64,000 nucleotides of DNA from Actinomucor elegans (Eukaryota; Mucoromycota; Mucoromycetes; Mucorales; Mucoraceae). The stretch covers positions 806,001 through 870,000 of the forward strand of contig JAMSLZ010000005.1 of assembly GCA_026027325.1 (NCBI GenBank). Direction: 5' to 3'. The translations under genes were made by a program, and so were the position numbers. Under the pieces are notes generated by a model. It ran no database searches, was not told the DNA's origin, and saw nothing but the letters and a program-made list of their open reading frames with translations. Below, piece after piece: positions 36,001 to 48,387 of the stretch; position 1 is the first letter of the stretch, and every line of letters starts with the position of its first letter.

Positions 36001-39000
36001 AGTATTAGACGGGCGCACAGATGCCAGGTATGTATCATGAAGCTCTTTGATCTGAGGACATGTTATATCTAATAGATATGTCCTATAGAAATGAAAAACA
36101 TTACAAGTATATTATAGATAAAACCAGTCCTCGGGAATGGCTTGAAAGATATGTCATGACAGAAAAGAATCAGTTTGTCATGAATACCAAAGTGCAGATA
36201 CTACAGATCTTTGACTTGATTTTTGATTTGAGACTACGGGTTCGTATATCGAAGCTAGCGAATGTCTGGAAGATTGTGACCGAAAAGTAAGCCATCCCTA
36301 TATCAATATACTTGAATTTTACTTACCCTTCAAACCAAGTGAAACAGCTGAATATCATACTTCACCCAATGAATCTGGACTATTACTTATGCTATCTGTA
36401 TTCGAGGAAACTGAATTGCGTGACCGAGAAGAAAGCCTGATGCCAGTTCTCAAAGACATTCTCAAGTATCAATACGCTCCACTTAAGCAAATAGCCATTG
36501 TAGTCATGCATCGCTTATTTACTGATAGCCAAGGTAATTTGAAAATTTCTATTTACTAAAACACACACTTGCTGAAGAAAGAAAAAAAAAACATAGAGAT
36601 GTTTGAAAAGGTATCAGATGCGGTGATCTTGAAAGATCCTGAACAAGCTTCTGTCTATAACACCATCAAAGCTCAACTCAATTCGCTTCAGTCTCTGACC
36701 TATATTGACGGCTACAACGATAGCCCTCGTATTCACCATCTCTCAGAAATCAAAAGCCTCATTGAGCAATTCCAAAACCTATTAGCTATGCCTTTTTGTC
36801 TCAAAGATGAACTGCCCAAATACGATGGAAGTATCTATTGTCGCATTTTCAAAGGCTTAGATGGCTGTGATCTCATGGTAAATGTTCTCAAATCACTACA
36901 ACATATACCTGCTAAACACTACCATGCCCATATCGATATCATCCATGCCTGCATGCAATTGCTATGTACAGTAATCAGAAATGACAAGACGCTCCAGTCG
37001 CAATTTGTGCTGGCTAACATGGACCTCTTGATCGATTTGATCCAGCTGTCCCCCAAACTTGCTATTGTGTTTGCTCAACTGTGTAGTAATAACATATATC
37101 TCAGTATGCACATTAAAGAAGAACATCTAATGCGTATTATTGAGACATCCGAAGGTTATCAAGGCGCTTACTTGATCGCACTTTGTCATTTGCTAAAGCC
37201 CCAAGGCAAGCTTATCAAGAAAAATCAAGACAGCGTAATGCGTTTCATCATGGATCACCGGCAAGAGTACGTACCATTTGCGACAGTAACTGACCTAAAA
37301 GGGATGCATGATTCCAACTACTGCATCCACCTCATTGAGGTTTTGAGTTTGTGTGGTGAAGGTGAGAACGCGTTTGGTCAATCGTTTGCTCGTACTATTT
37401 TTTCCATGCAAGACGTATTTGATGTGGTGCAAGATGACATGATATCTGTTGACCTCAAGTCGGTCATGTTGCAATTCCTGGCCTCCATTTATATCGAAGA
37501 TATCGAATCACCGTCTGACATTCCATTGTATGATAGCCAAAGGGTACTATGGCTGATGACGATGTCAAAAGATGCTATGGCGCAGTGCCTAAACGCAGAT
37601 AGTAATGAAAATGGACGCAACTACGTCTTTGGTGGTATACTTGCATTTCTACGTGCCATGTTTGAACATCACATCTCAATAGAAACTGCAGTTAATGAGA
37701 TGTTCTTTTTGTACACAAAGCTAGTTGATTTAACAGTAAGACTGATACCATTGGCTTATGATGATGAAAACAAGTTGGAAGCTACCTTGTCTTGCTTGGA
37801 TAGCATGGTAAATGTAGCTGGGTTTAGAGGTAGTTCAGATCCTATCTCTTTACGCGATACACTTAAAGAAGCCATTGATACTTTGAAAAAGCTTTATGCG
37901 CATAATCACGTAGGAGAACAGTATACTACCTCTATGTCAATTCATTATCAGTTTCCTATACAAGATACAGTCAATATCAGCTTCCAAACATTGTTTAATC
38001 AGATCAAATCAAGCCAGGCAGTTAAACAGTACCAGCAAGAGGAATTTGAACGGCTATGTAAGATATCTACATATATGTATATGTATATATGAGCTAAAAC
38101 TGTTGATAGGCTCTCACTTTAACTTATCCAACGTACATGAAGATTCCTATAGTAGTATACAGTCCCTCATTGCCTACCTGTCCACCATGACAGCCACCAC
38201 GGTCGATACACGTATCGAAAACTACCAAGTACTGACAATCAAACTATTAAAGGAGGTGGCTATGCAGTATATACGTAAAAGATCTGCCACTGATCCGAAT
38301 CAAGACCCCTCTCGCTTTGAAGAATTGGAGCAGTTAAAGACAAAAGCTCAAAACACATTGAATGATCTAGGATGTACCCTCGTGGCCCAAAACTTGCTAT
38401 CTTCCCCTAGAAGGAAAATCTTTGACGCTGCTCTACAGCTGCTTATCTCTTTATTGGAAGGAGGTAATAAGAATGTGCAGGTAAGTCATAATATAATTCA
38501 TCAGAGCCAGTACTCATGCTGCATGCGCTCTAGGATAAACTGGAAGAGTACTTTTATAGTATTCGTGAAGAGCGATTCTTTTATTCATTTCATCAACGAT
38601 TGCAAAGCGGCATCAATTGTTCAAAGGAAGGCCAGATTGCCTTGACCAGAAAGCTCTACAAGATGAATCGTCAACGCTATATCATGGATAATGTTCTATT
38701 ACAGCAGCAACCGATTATACAGGGCCACACTGAGAATAAACGAAATAGCCATCAACTGATGCTGAGAAAGAGAACTTCGAGCATTTACATGAGTCAACAC
38801 CAGCCAACAACTAAAGAAGACAATGATCTTTACCAAGAAATCTCTCAGTTGTTTAATATGGCCAACAACAAGAATGAGTCTATGTCCGAGCTTGAAGCCA
38901 CGATCAAGGACTATCGTGTCATGCAAGATACAATGCGAACCTTGCAGCTGATGGTAGAGGGCCATAACCTATCACTTCAAACGTATCTAGCCAAACAACC

Positions 39001-41535
39001 TGATAATATCAAGAGTTTCAATATTGTACTAGACGTAGTTGAATACTTTCATGCCATTGTACCTTTATGCGATGCGAACAATATCGAACTGATCATTCAA
39101 GTCTTGGATACGATCACCGAGTTGGCTCAAGTAAACTACTTCTATTATTTATAAGGATGTAAATATACTCACCTTTACTTGTTGCATCTGATAGGGCTGT
39201 CTTCAAAACCAAGTCACTATTTTCAACAATAAGATTATCAATCCTGTCAATACTATTTTAAGAGAGCCTTATAACGACTGCGACTGTGATCTTGTCAATG
39301 AATTAAAGGCAAGTATGACTGATTTTAAAGTATACTAGTGCAAGTATTGACGACTTCCTCACTCCAGTCCAAAGTGGTGACGTGTCTCCTAAGTTTACTG
39401 GAAGGTGGTATTGAGAATAGCGAAACCATCTATAGAGAAATGATCGACTCGCTCGATATGGCAACTGTCAAAAGCAATATGGACGCCAATTACACAGAGA
39501 ATTTGGATAAATTACAGTCGAAACACGTTTATGAAAAATTGGAATGTGGATTTTTGTATTGTATTTTGGTAATGACTTTGGCTCCAGCCTTAGATCAAGA
39601 ACAAGTAATGTTATATGTCATGAAAAAAGCGACGCTTGAAATACTAAAACAAAGTTGGATTATAATAGAGCGCCTTGTTTTTCGAAAACAATGATGCATT
39701 CAATTACTTTCAAAGCCATACTGGAAAAATAGAAATCATTATGGATTACGGACAAGAGAAGCAATTAACCCGTGTACTGTTTCCTATTCCAGAAATATGT
39801 CAATATTTAAGAGAAGAAACTAAGCAGCGTTTTTTATGGAATGCCAAACGGTAAAGAAAAATGTCAATGAGAAACTTGATATTACATATACTTACGTGTA
39901 TACATGTGGCATAGTGATTCTCCATCCGGCAAGATAGAAGACTTTGTACAACAAACAGGAATGATTATATACGAGTAAATGAAGCTATTATATACAAGAT
40001 GTAACCTGCAACTGCAACAGCAACTAATCCTCCCCCTTTATTAACAGAATTGAGAACCAGGCACATGTAGCACACAACAAACACCTGTCTTTCCTGACTG
40101 ATTATAGTGCGTTTTGGTGGGAGTCTGCTTATGGTGTTTCGATCCTTCTAAACGTGCTGCTCATGATGTACCCCGACCTTTTGGATACTATTATTAATAA
40201 GCCGCTCGTGGCGATCGTCCTGTGTCGGTACCTACTCGGCCTTGTACACCTTACATTCTGGTTACTACTAAATGCTGAATTCTACTTTATCCAGTTACCT
40301 GTATTGATCAACCGACGTTATGGCTCAGCTAGTATGCCTTCCCTGGCAGCATGGTGGGCTATTCTGACAGATGCACAGTTTCTATATCATGTCATCATGG
40401 TTATATTCTCGGCTGTGGGATTGATATACCCCGGGTATTATTCTATTCACCTGTTAGATTTTGTGTTTAGAGATAGTATATTGCAAGGTGTCATTTCGAG
40501 TATCACATTAAACATCCATTCTATTTCTCGTACTGTAAGTTGAAATAATAATAATTAGATTTATGAACTGCGCTCGTTTTGTATAACAATCTATATAGGC
40601 TATATTAGGTATCATTGTTATTTATATTCATAGTATCGTGGCCTACAAATATTTTCGAAAAGAGTTTGATGATACAAAGGGACTTTTTTGTGGATCATTG
40701 ATGGAGTGCTTCATTACGGTGCTATCGCATGGGTAACTAGTTGAAACAAAGAATCATGTATGAGACTTAATCTTTTGTATCATAGTGTTCGATCTGGAGG
40801 AGGTATAGGTGATATACTTGAGCCTGATGAGCTTCATAAGCCTAGTGGATGGAGAACTATCTTTGAAATGTCATTCTATCTGGTAGTGGTTGTCTTTCTA
40901 CTTAATGCTATCTTTGGTATTATTTTTGATACCTTTGGGCATCTTCGTGATGGTAAATTTTAATTTGATAACAAATCGACCTTTTTTTTTTTTTACTAAT
41001 CACTGTTTGTAGAGAGATCTTCTATTCAACAAGATATGAAAAACTGTAAGTACACAAAGAGACATGCATCTATTTGATGCTAATAACGATGGTCAGCATG
41101 TTATATTTGCAGTATCCCAGCTGTAGAATTTCAGCGTCGCACCAAAAAGGGATTTGAAGATCACGTCAGAAACGATCATAACATATGGTAACAAGCGATG
41201 GCTCCTAAATTGATATCAGCCTTTTAAACTTTTTGATATACAGGCAATATCTCTTCTTTTTTGTACATCTCCGTAACAAGGACCGTACTGAGTATACTGG
41301 ACCAGAGTCATATGTTGCAGGGTGTCTCAAAGAGAAAGATTATAGCTTCTTCCCCATCAATAGGGCATTGGGTTTGTTTACAGAAGAACATGATGATAAA
41401 GAAAGATTAGACAAGCTAGAAGAGATGAATCAATCTTTGCTAGAAAAACTAGCAAAACTAGAAGAACAGATAGATAAGATTGGGGATAATCAAGCTCGAT
41501 CAAGACAGAATAGTTTTATGCTTTCACCAATGTAA
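33005..41535 (+). CDS. IP3-receptor family calcium-release channel homologue
   Basis: Twenty exons join exactly in phase to 2,475 residues (animal IP3R about 2,700). Exon starts: 33005, 33797, 33943, 35617, 35876, 36089, 36340, 36582, 38110, 38534, 39195, 39368, 39669, 39915, 40048, 40599, 40786, 41015, 41113, 41244. Order: N-terminal trefoil (NETERRRLLGKPLLYGQVVQLL), MIR repeats, RIH (VGIPIVYHQNLLREIGMIETV), helical solenoid, RIH-associated domain (EATIKDYRVMQDTMRTLQL), six-helix channel. The pore reads RSGGGIGDILEP (GGGVGD in animal IP3Rs); S6 reads FLLNAIFGIIFDTFGHLRD. The C-terminus has FEDHVRNDHNIWQYLFF, EYTGPESYV and a coiled coil. Expected to sit in ER or vacuole membrane as a tetrameric Ca2+ channel. 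Residues known to contact IP3 appear unconserved. Intron 11 is GC-AG. Start ATG 33005 or 33008. Confidence 0.93.
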
Positions 41536-42086
41536 TAAAGCTGCATTCATTTGACAAGCACATATATGTAATATACTGATTAATATCTGATTCCCGTTGT
41601 CTAATATATATGATACACATATATATAACCAGAGTTGAAACCTTTGCAACTTTCTAGTAATATAATCTTATATAGACCTTGTGTAATACTATAAAAAGAT
41701 CTAAGAATTAAAAGGGATCAGCATAAGTATTAATAGCCAACAATTCCCGGTAAAAACATCCTTTATTCATATCAATGGCTGGCTAAGAGTAGGAAAAGGT
41801 CTAGAACATTTTTAATATACTGGTTATGTATGATAAACGTGAAGTGGTGATATTATAGCATAGCGTTAATATAAAAACGTTCTTTTTGAAGAATTCTCTA
41901 CCCAAATATACTATAAATACATTAGTATCGGATTCTCAAGTGCTGCCAATTGAACCTCATCACATGGGCTAAGCTTGTGCCTTAGTTTTTTTCAATCCAG
42001 AAATCTCATTTTCTTATAAAGGGAATCGAGCTTGTTAGACTGTTTCTTCTAATTTCTCTTTCTTTCTTTCTTTCTTTTCTTTAACC
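41536..42086. other. Intergenic; promoter of the Sel1-repeat gene
   Basis: AT-rich, ending in a pyrimidine-rich (TTTC)n leader just before ATG 42087. No gene seen. Confidence 0.5.
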
Positions 42087-44728
42087 ATGTCTTCTACTAA
42101 AAACGCGTCTTTACCATTACAGACTAGAATCCATCCAAAGAAATCATCCAACTCGCTTTGTATTAACAGCTTAATAAACGATAGCAAGATATCAGTTGAT
42201 TCAGATACTGGCACTGCATTACCAGAACCAACTCCATCTTTCACCCTTCGAGTTGTGAATCCAGATTTCTATGAAGAAGATAATGAGCCTGTTCACCCAG
42301 CCAATATCCAGTATAAGCCTACGTTGAATACGAGTGTACTTACTTCACCAGAGATAAAAAACGCTACAGTACAACCGCAAGTTCCAGTTATTGTAGTACC
42401 AACAAACTCTTGGCAGAGTAACAGTAAACCAGTTCCTTCTCCCACAGCAACTGCAGATGTTATAGACCAACTCCAACGCCCTTATAACCCATCAGTAGTA
42501 AGAAAAGTATCCAAGACACTTGTGGAACAAGAGTACAAAAAAGATCTCGAGCTTTTGCCACCTTTGGAAATGCTTCCTCCACTCTTGACTATGAACGAAT
42601 CGTATTTACTATCGTCTACTTCAGAAAATACCAACGAAGCAACGCCTATTATCTTTAATCATGGTAACAAAGTAATGACTTCCTTACAAACTTTAGCCTC
42701 CAATGCACCCACCTCACCCACTTCTCCCAAGACACCTCCTCCACAATTACCGCAGCACCATTCTGATTTTTTGACGTCTACTTCAGGAAAAGCGTCACCT
42801 TCTGTGGCTCAACAATCTATTAATGCAGCTGTAGTGATTACTAAACCCGAACAATTGACGAAATCACCAGACGAATTAGACGAAACTGAACTAAATCACA
42901 ATAAGAGACTAGAGCTGGCTATAGACCGACGTAGGCAAAGTCGAGACCTTTTATCAAACGAAACTACAAGCACGCGAGCTGTACACATGCGCAACCCTTC
43001 TTTTACACCTTCACTTACACCTTCTTCTATCCTTTCTCCTCATATGCAACAGCAAGCTGCTAGTTCTCGCTATGCCAAAGCATCCTATAGTCTCACTAAT
43101 AATCCCGATGCCATCAAGCTATACCGAACCATGGCTCTTAAAACCAAAGACCTGACTGTTCAGCTTACCTATGCCAAGTATCTGCTTGAAGTTGCTAGTC
43201 TCTATGATGAAAAAAAGCGTCCCTTCCGTCCAAATCTTTCATTGAGCTTGCCATTGATGAAACGGCCTGGAGGCAGACGAGATAGCAACACCAGCTATCA
43301 TCGACCTAGCAGCATTGCATCCAGTCGTCGCAGTAGCATAGACACACATATGAGTTCAAATACCAATAACTTTGGCTCACGTCGTGACTCTGGATTGACA
43401 CAGACATATGATGAAGGCGAAGAGGCAAGCAAGCGAAAGAAGAGAAAAATGCTGGAAGAAGAAGGTGTGCGATGGATCAAGCGTTTAGCGAAAGAGCACG
43501 TAGGTGAAGCTGCTTATTTACTAGCTTTATGGTACGATCGTGGCATGTATGGTTTTAGAAAGAGCTCCACAAAAGCACTCAAATATTACGAGATTGCTGC
43601 TAACCAAAAAGTACCCGAAGCTATGTTTGCCGTTGGACAATATCATGAACGTGAACAAGATTACATGACTTCGTTTCAGCTCTATGAAGAAGCTGCCAGT
43701 CTAGGCCTTGTCGAAGCACTCTATGTAAGTTGATTTGCAATGACTCCTAATCAATGATACTAATTTTAGCTTGTCTGTTTAGAGAATTGCCATGATTAAT
43801 TTGAATGGTGAGTTTGGCTCAAGACGAAATGTCACAGGCGCCATTCAATTGTTAACAAAAGCATCCGAAAAGTCTACTGGCACTTGTCCAGAAGCACCTT
43901 ATACCTTGGGGTTACTACTCCTAAACGATTACCCCTCTGTCAATATACCCAGGCAAGTAAACTAACCACGTTTTAGAAAAGTTTTTTTTAACTAAATCGT
44001 TCTAAACATTAGTGAACTGATTCAAACATATGGAGGTACATTTGCAGCCACGACATATCTTGAATATGCCGCAGAGATGGGCATGTCTGCAGCACAATAC
44101 CAACTGGGACGTATCTATGAATATGGTCTCTACAACATTCGTATTCATCTAGTCAAAGCTTCTTCCTATTACGAAATGGCAGCGAATACCAACAATAATG
44201 TGTATGCCATGCTAGGTCTGAGTCGACTGTACAATCAAGGTGTCCAAGTCCCTCCAGAGCAATTAGAAGATCAAACAGCCATTTTTGAAAATGATGAATC
44301 AGGCTGGGTCAAGACACGACCTCGTGATGAAGATGCTGCCTTCAAGTGGTGCCATCTTGCTGCAGATCAAGGTTTACCTGATGCATGCTATCTATTAGGG
44401 TAAATATTCAAAGCGCAGTACTTGAAAACTTGCATGTAACTCACATCAATCCTTTAGATGGTATTATGAAATGGGTATCGGTGTTCCTCGAGACTTTCAA
44501 CAAGCTTATCATTATTATCATAAAGCATCAAAGAAAGGAAACCATAAAGAAGCAAAAGGCCGAGTTGAATTGTTAGAGAATCTGGTTAAATATCAAAAGA
44601 CTCAAAAAAACGAAAAGAGACGTACTATGATTCAAGATAAAAAGCTTTCTTCCACGAATAACAATGGCACTACTTCAAAATCCGGTAATAACACTAATAG
44701 TAGAGACTCTCAATGTAATATCATGTAG
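42087..44728 (+). CDS. Sel1-repeat protein, Skt5/Chs4-like chitin synthase activator
   Basis: Four exons, 42087-43724, 43783-43952, 44013-44399 and 44458-44728, join to 821 residues. Residues 1-330 are disordered, Ser/Thr/Pro-rich. A conserved region IKLYRTMALKTKDLTVQLTYAKYLLEVA precedes about seven Sel1/TPR-like repeats (AAYLLALWYDRGMYGFRKSS, AMFAVGQYHE, AAQYQLGRIYEYGLY, ACYLLGWYYEMGIGVPRDF). The protein ends CNIM, a CaaX-type farnesylation signal, as in yeast Skt5/Chs4. Skt5 binds and activates chitin synthase III at septa and sites of polarised growth; the same role is likely but fungi have several such paralogues. The intron after 43952 needs a GC donor (AG|GCAAGT) to keep frame: the GTAAAC five bases on would create a stop. 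Confidence 0.87.
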
Positions 44729-45459
44729 TATCATTCAATTAATAAAATAAACACGAGTTTAAAAAGCTCAATGTGTTTGTATAATTAGCTTCCTAAAGTT
44801 ATATCTGATAGTTAAATACTTCTTTTTTTTTTTGTCAGATACAATAGCTCATGTGGAGATAGGAACAGCTTAATCAGATGCGGTACTAAACTGATATCAA
44901 ACATCACAAACATCGAATTATTGCGCCATGTGTTGGAACTAATTATTGTGCTAAGCTTAAACTTATTAACTCGGGATCTACTATATTTTAAGCGGCAAAT
45001 AAAGTACTAAATATGCATTTGTGCGTGTAAGTGTTTCTGAAATGCCTTAGAACCATCAAAAAACCGGTGCAAAAGGTGATATCCAACTACCACCACCGCT
45101 ACGTATCTTCGCATTTCTTATTGGCTGTCGTTAATTTAAAAGAAATGTGGACAACCCGATGCAGATAAGTGTTCTAATGGTATTTTGCTGAATTAAAAGG
45201 CACATCAGACAATGCCAAGATAGTTTGATATTTCTGGGAGATTATTAGAAAAAATGCGGTTCATTTTTTTTAACCTCTGTCAATACTTGAACAGTTTATA
45301 TTAATAAAATTAGCCAAAATACTGTTATATATTTATAAATGGATTGCATCTGCACTATTCAACGGATATGTTTCTAAAAAAAAGCTCGACCTAAGGCGAT
45401 ACTCTTAGAGTATTTACCCAAATTACTTTAGTTCTGCTATATTTTCATCCCTACCACAT

Positions 45460-45750
45460 TATTACTTAGTTTAATATTGTATCTGATGAACAATGCATGT
45501 GTATAATGAAGCGCTGCAACTACTAGATCTTTTATTACAGAAATGATATCAATACATTATATATTAGTGATGTTTGTAAACTAGATGTATTTCATATAGC
45601 TTACTTTTTGACTAAATGATCGAATCTTCTCTCAACCGATCTTGGTTTAAATGTCGCATTTGATTATTATTCCTTGTCCTGAATAAGCTGTTGAATCTAT
45701 TAGAACCTTTTTTCAAACTAAAATACAGTGGATATATTATACGTTAATGG
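45460..45750 (+). repeat. Degenerate ~172-bp repeat, two copies
   Basis: Cores at about 45479 (TTGTATCTGATGAACAATGCA) and 45654 (GGTTTAAATGTCGCATTTGA), about 175 bp apart. The second is the best-preserved unit in the window: GATCTTGG, ATGTCGCATTTGATTATT, GTCCTGAATAAGCTGTTGAA, CTAAAATACAGTGGATATAT. Confidence 0.65.
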
Positions 45751-46879
45751 TAAAATACTGTTATATAATATATTTCTTCTAATAAACAACACTAAAAAAA
45801 TACATCACAGGACGCTCAGTGGTAACATATTCAAGGCAATAGATTTTTTGACTCTCCTGAACACCAAAACAGAACTTACACGGCCTCAAAGACTATACGA
45901 CTACATTAGCTCTAAGGTTATTTTTTTCCAGAGATTCAACATACTATTGCAATCTCTTTTAGAATACATATTACTTGTTGATTCTTGCTAAAAAGAGGTT
46001 TTTTTTTTTTTCGAAACTACAATAACTATATTATAACTACGGAAATCCATTGCGTTGTATATACTACCCTTAAAAATTATCTGTCACTACTCATCGGATA
46101 CAACCCTTCTTCTGATGTTGCCTTGGAGGTGAATGATAGATTATTCCAATAAAACACTATAAAATAACCCGATTCCGTGCCGATTTCCATATTCACCAAG
46201 TCTTTGATGGAAATAACTTTTGAAGACCGAAGCGAGTTTTAATAAATAGGTAAAACATATGCTAGCTACTCATTCAATAAGCTTGGAAACAATATTCGTT
46301 GTCATCTCTCTCTCTCTTTTTCGCATATTACTCTACGTTTTAAGCTGAATACATAGATTAATAGACACCTTGGGTATAGTGACCAAAAAATGATGCTCAA
46401 AAAGTGATAGAAAAGATTTACCTTGTGAAGGTATCTTATGCAGTCCATTTCTTTAGGCATTATTGTAATAATATACGGTGGATGGATTTGTTAAACTAAG
46501 GTTAAGAGAAAAGAGAAACTTTGTGATAAATATATATACCTCTTTTCATATACATCAGTTGTCTGGATATAATCAAGTGTAGCGCCTTCATCTCATACCA
46601 AGGTGTAATATTACTACCAGAGTTTAAACCACCTTATAATATATCCTTATATTATGCATGTAAAATTAAAAGAGATGTTATATGTTATAGCATGTATCTA
46701 TACTATAATATATAGTAGACAAAAGCTAATGTATTCATTGTATTTAAGTGAAGTAACTATTCCAATAGATACAAAAGTTTACTCTATATATGTACTAGTT
46801 ATCAAGTACAATACTAACTGGGATGGTAAGAAGAAATGCATTTAATTTATAAATCAACTCTAAGTAGAGTACAATCATT

Positions 46880-46965
46880 GTTTTTATTGCATGCAGTGCT
46901 TCATTTTGAGCTTGTGATATTTAGTAGATGCGGAATTAAATTATTTAAATTGTTCGAAAAATGGA
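46880..46965 (-). repeat. Single minus-oriented copy of the ~172-bp repeat
   Basis: Reads CAGTGCTTCATTTTGAGCTT then TAGTAGATGCGGAATTAAAT, parallel to the minus copies at 62.1-62.35 kb (CAATGCTTTATTCTGAATAT then ATGCGATAT). Confidence 0.45.
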
Positions 46966-47709
46966 GATGTTGTAAATGAGGTAATTTCTGACAAATTCCA
47001 AGGAATAAGATCTTGAAATCATAATTTTCTTCTATAAAAACAGAAGACAATATTTCCAAGAAGCATTCTATCAATATCATAGGCTTAATGTATATATATA
47101 ATTAATAGTATGCAATTATATATTTCTCATACATTATTGCATATAAACACTCCATTCATAGCTACCGTTCTAAAACTACCACAAAAAAATATTTTATAAA
47201 TGATAATTTGATAAAATCAACAACATTAAATATTTTTTAGACGTATACTGTATCTATTAATCATATATATATATACTGTTAAAATACTTTATATACATTG
47301 ATAATTTTTAAGAACGAAGGTAGAGATTAAAATTTGGCGTTCCTGAGCGAGCTTCAAGAAGAAGCATAATTGTTAAACCAGTGATAACTAATGAAAACTG
47401 AAGAAATCCCGTGGAGGTGGTGAAATGCGTACTTGTATTCTATGCAATTTTGTGCTGCCTTTTGTCCTGATTCCTTAGTTCCTCTAAAGAGTGCACCAAC
47501 ACAAACCAATATAGCTAACTTAAATAGTACATATTCACGAGTTATTCTTAAATGAAAGAAAAAGGACCAATACAAACTTAAAAGTATAAGATGCACACAG
47601 AATTGTGCGTAACCTTTTAATTAGTATAAATACCATCTTTTATATAAATCAACAACTCTGGTACCGACAAAATAAAACGACTACACGCACCTCAAAAGGG
47701 CAGAAAAAA

Positions 47710-47780
47710 TGCTGGTAGCAGGAATCGAACCTGCGTCGACGCGGCCACAACACGATGTACTGCCACTATACTATACCAGC
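47710..47780 (-). tRNA. tRNA-His (GTG)
   Basis: On the minus strand a 71-nt cloverleaf: acceptor GCTGGTA (47780-47774) pairs with TACCAGC (47717-47711), discriminator A at 47710. The anticodon loop is TTGTGGC with anticodon GTG. The T arm GCAGG-TTCGATT-CCTGC is a perfect 5-bp stem with a canonical B box. The anticodon stem has four clear pairs. No intron, CCA not encoded. A T6 Pol III terminator follows immediately (47709-47704). The start of the Ty3/gypsy element lies 9 bp upstream of the mature 5' end. Confidence 0.93.
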
Positions 47781-47789
47781 TTGATATAG

Positions 47790-48197
47790 TGATACGTAGC
47801 GTGGTGTATAATCCCCACTCTAAACTAAAAGAACCCTAGACGCACACCACCTACTATATTAGGCCCTTAAGGTCCGACCTTAATATTTTACTTACACTAC
47901 GAAATAACTTAGTTACACACTCTACTCTCTGATAATTTAAATATCATTATAATTTAACTTATAAATAAACAAGCTTTTCTTTTGATTATAAATTGAATAA
48001 GACGTTTTAACGAGTTTGGAATTGATACTTGGAAGGATTTGAAAAGATAATCGCGAATCATTAACTTAATAGAACAAATATACATTTTATACATCAATAT
48101 TCGATATAAATTCATATTAATCTCGGGTGAATTGTATCAGAAGAACCGTAAAGCAACTCAAATCAAGAATTCACACTTTAGTACCGTAAACGTATCA
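47790..48197 (+). repeat. 5' LTR (408 bp)
   Basis: Begins TGATACGTAGCG, ends GTAAACGTATCA, with 8-bp terminal inverted repeats (TGATACGT/ACGTATCA). Same length and, by line-by-line reading, same sequence as 53895-54302. Confidence 0.95.
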
Positions 48198-48216
48198 TTG
48201 GAGGTCTCACCGAGAT
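48198..48216 (+). other. Primer-binding site
   Basis: One base after the LTR, TGGAGGTCTCACCGAG is complementary to a tRNA 3' end reading CTCGGTGAGACCTCCA. The T-stem/acceptor pattern best resembles a tRNA-Gln, but no matching tRNA is in the window. Confidence 0.7.
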
Positions 48217-48387
48217 TATTTTAATACATATTTACTGTACTATATTATCAACAATCAGCAAGTTAGTTAGAACGAAGACGCAGTGACAGAAATAGATATA
48301 CAACAGTTTATTATACAACAAAGCAAGAAAACACATAAAAACATTAAGAAAAATAATCAAAAAACAACAAAAACATTGAAGAGAAAT

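Larger units (their letters stand above)
44729..47709. other. Long intergenic region with repeat copies
   Basis: No gene recognised in nearly 3 kb. Short ORFs (45728-45991, 46654-46845, 47354-47596) look random. Contains plus-oriented repeat copies at 45.46-45.75 kb and a minus-oriented copy near 46.9 kb; 44871-44905 (CAGATGCGGTACTAAACTGAT) may be another. Confidence 0.5.

Noticed and set aside
39313..39338. A 26-nt GT-AG intron in the IP3R homologue
   Set aside because: A GC-AG intron of 59 nt gives a better protein junction and a normal length for this genome.
48283..48387. Upstream extension of Gag from a GTG codon
   Set aside because: No ATG in that part; the first ATG at 48388 begins just before the conserved Gag core.
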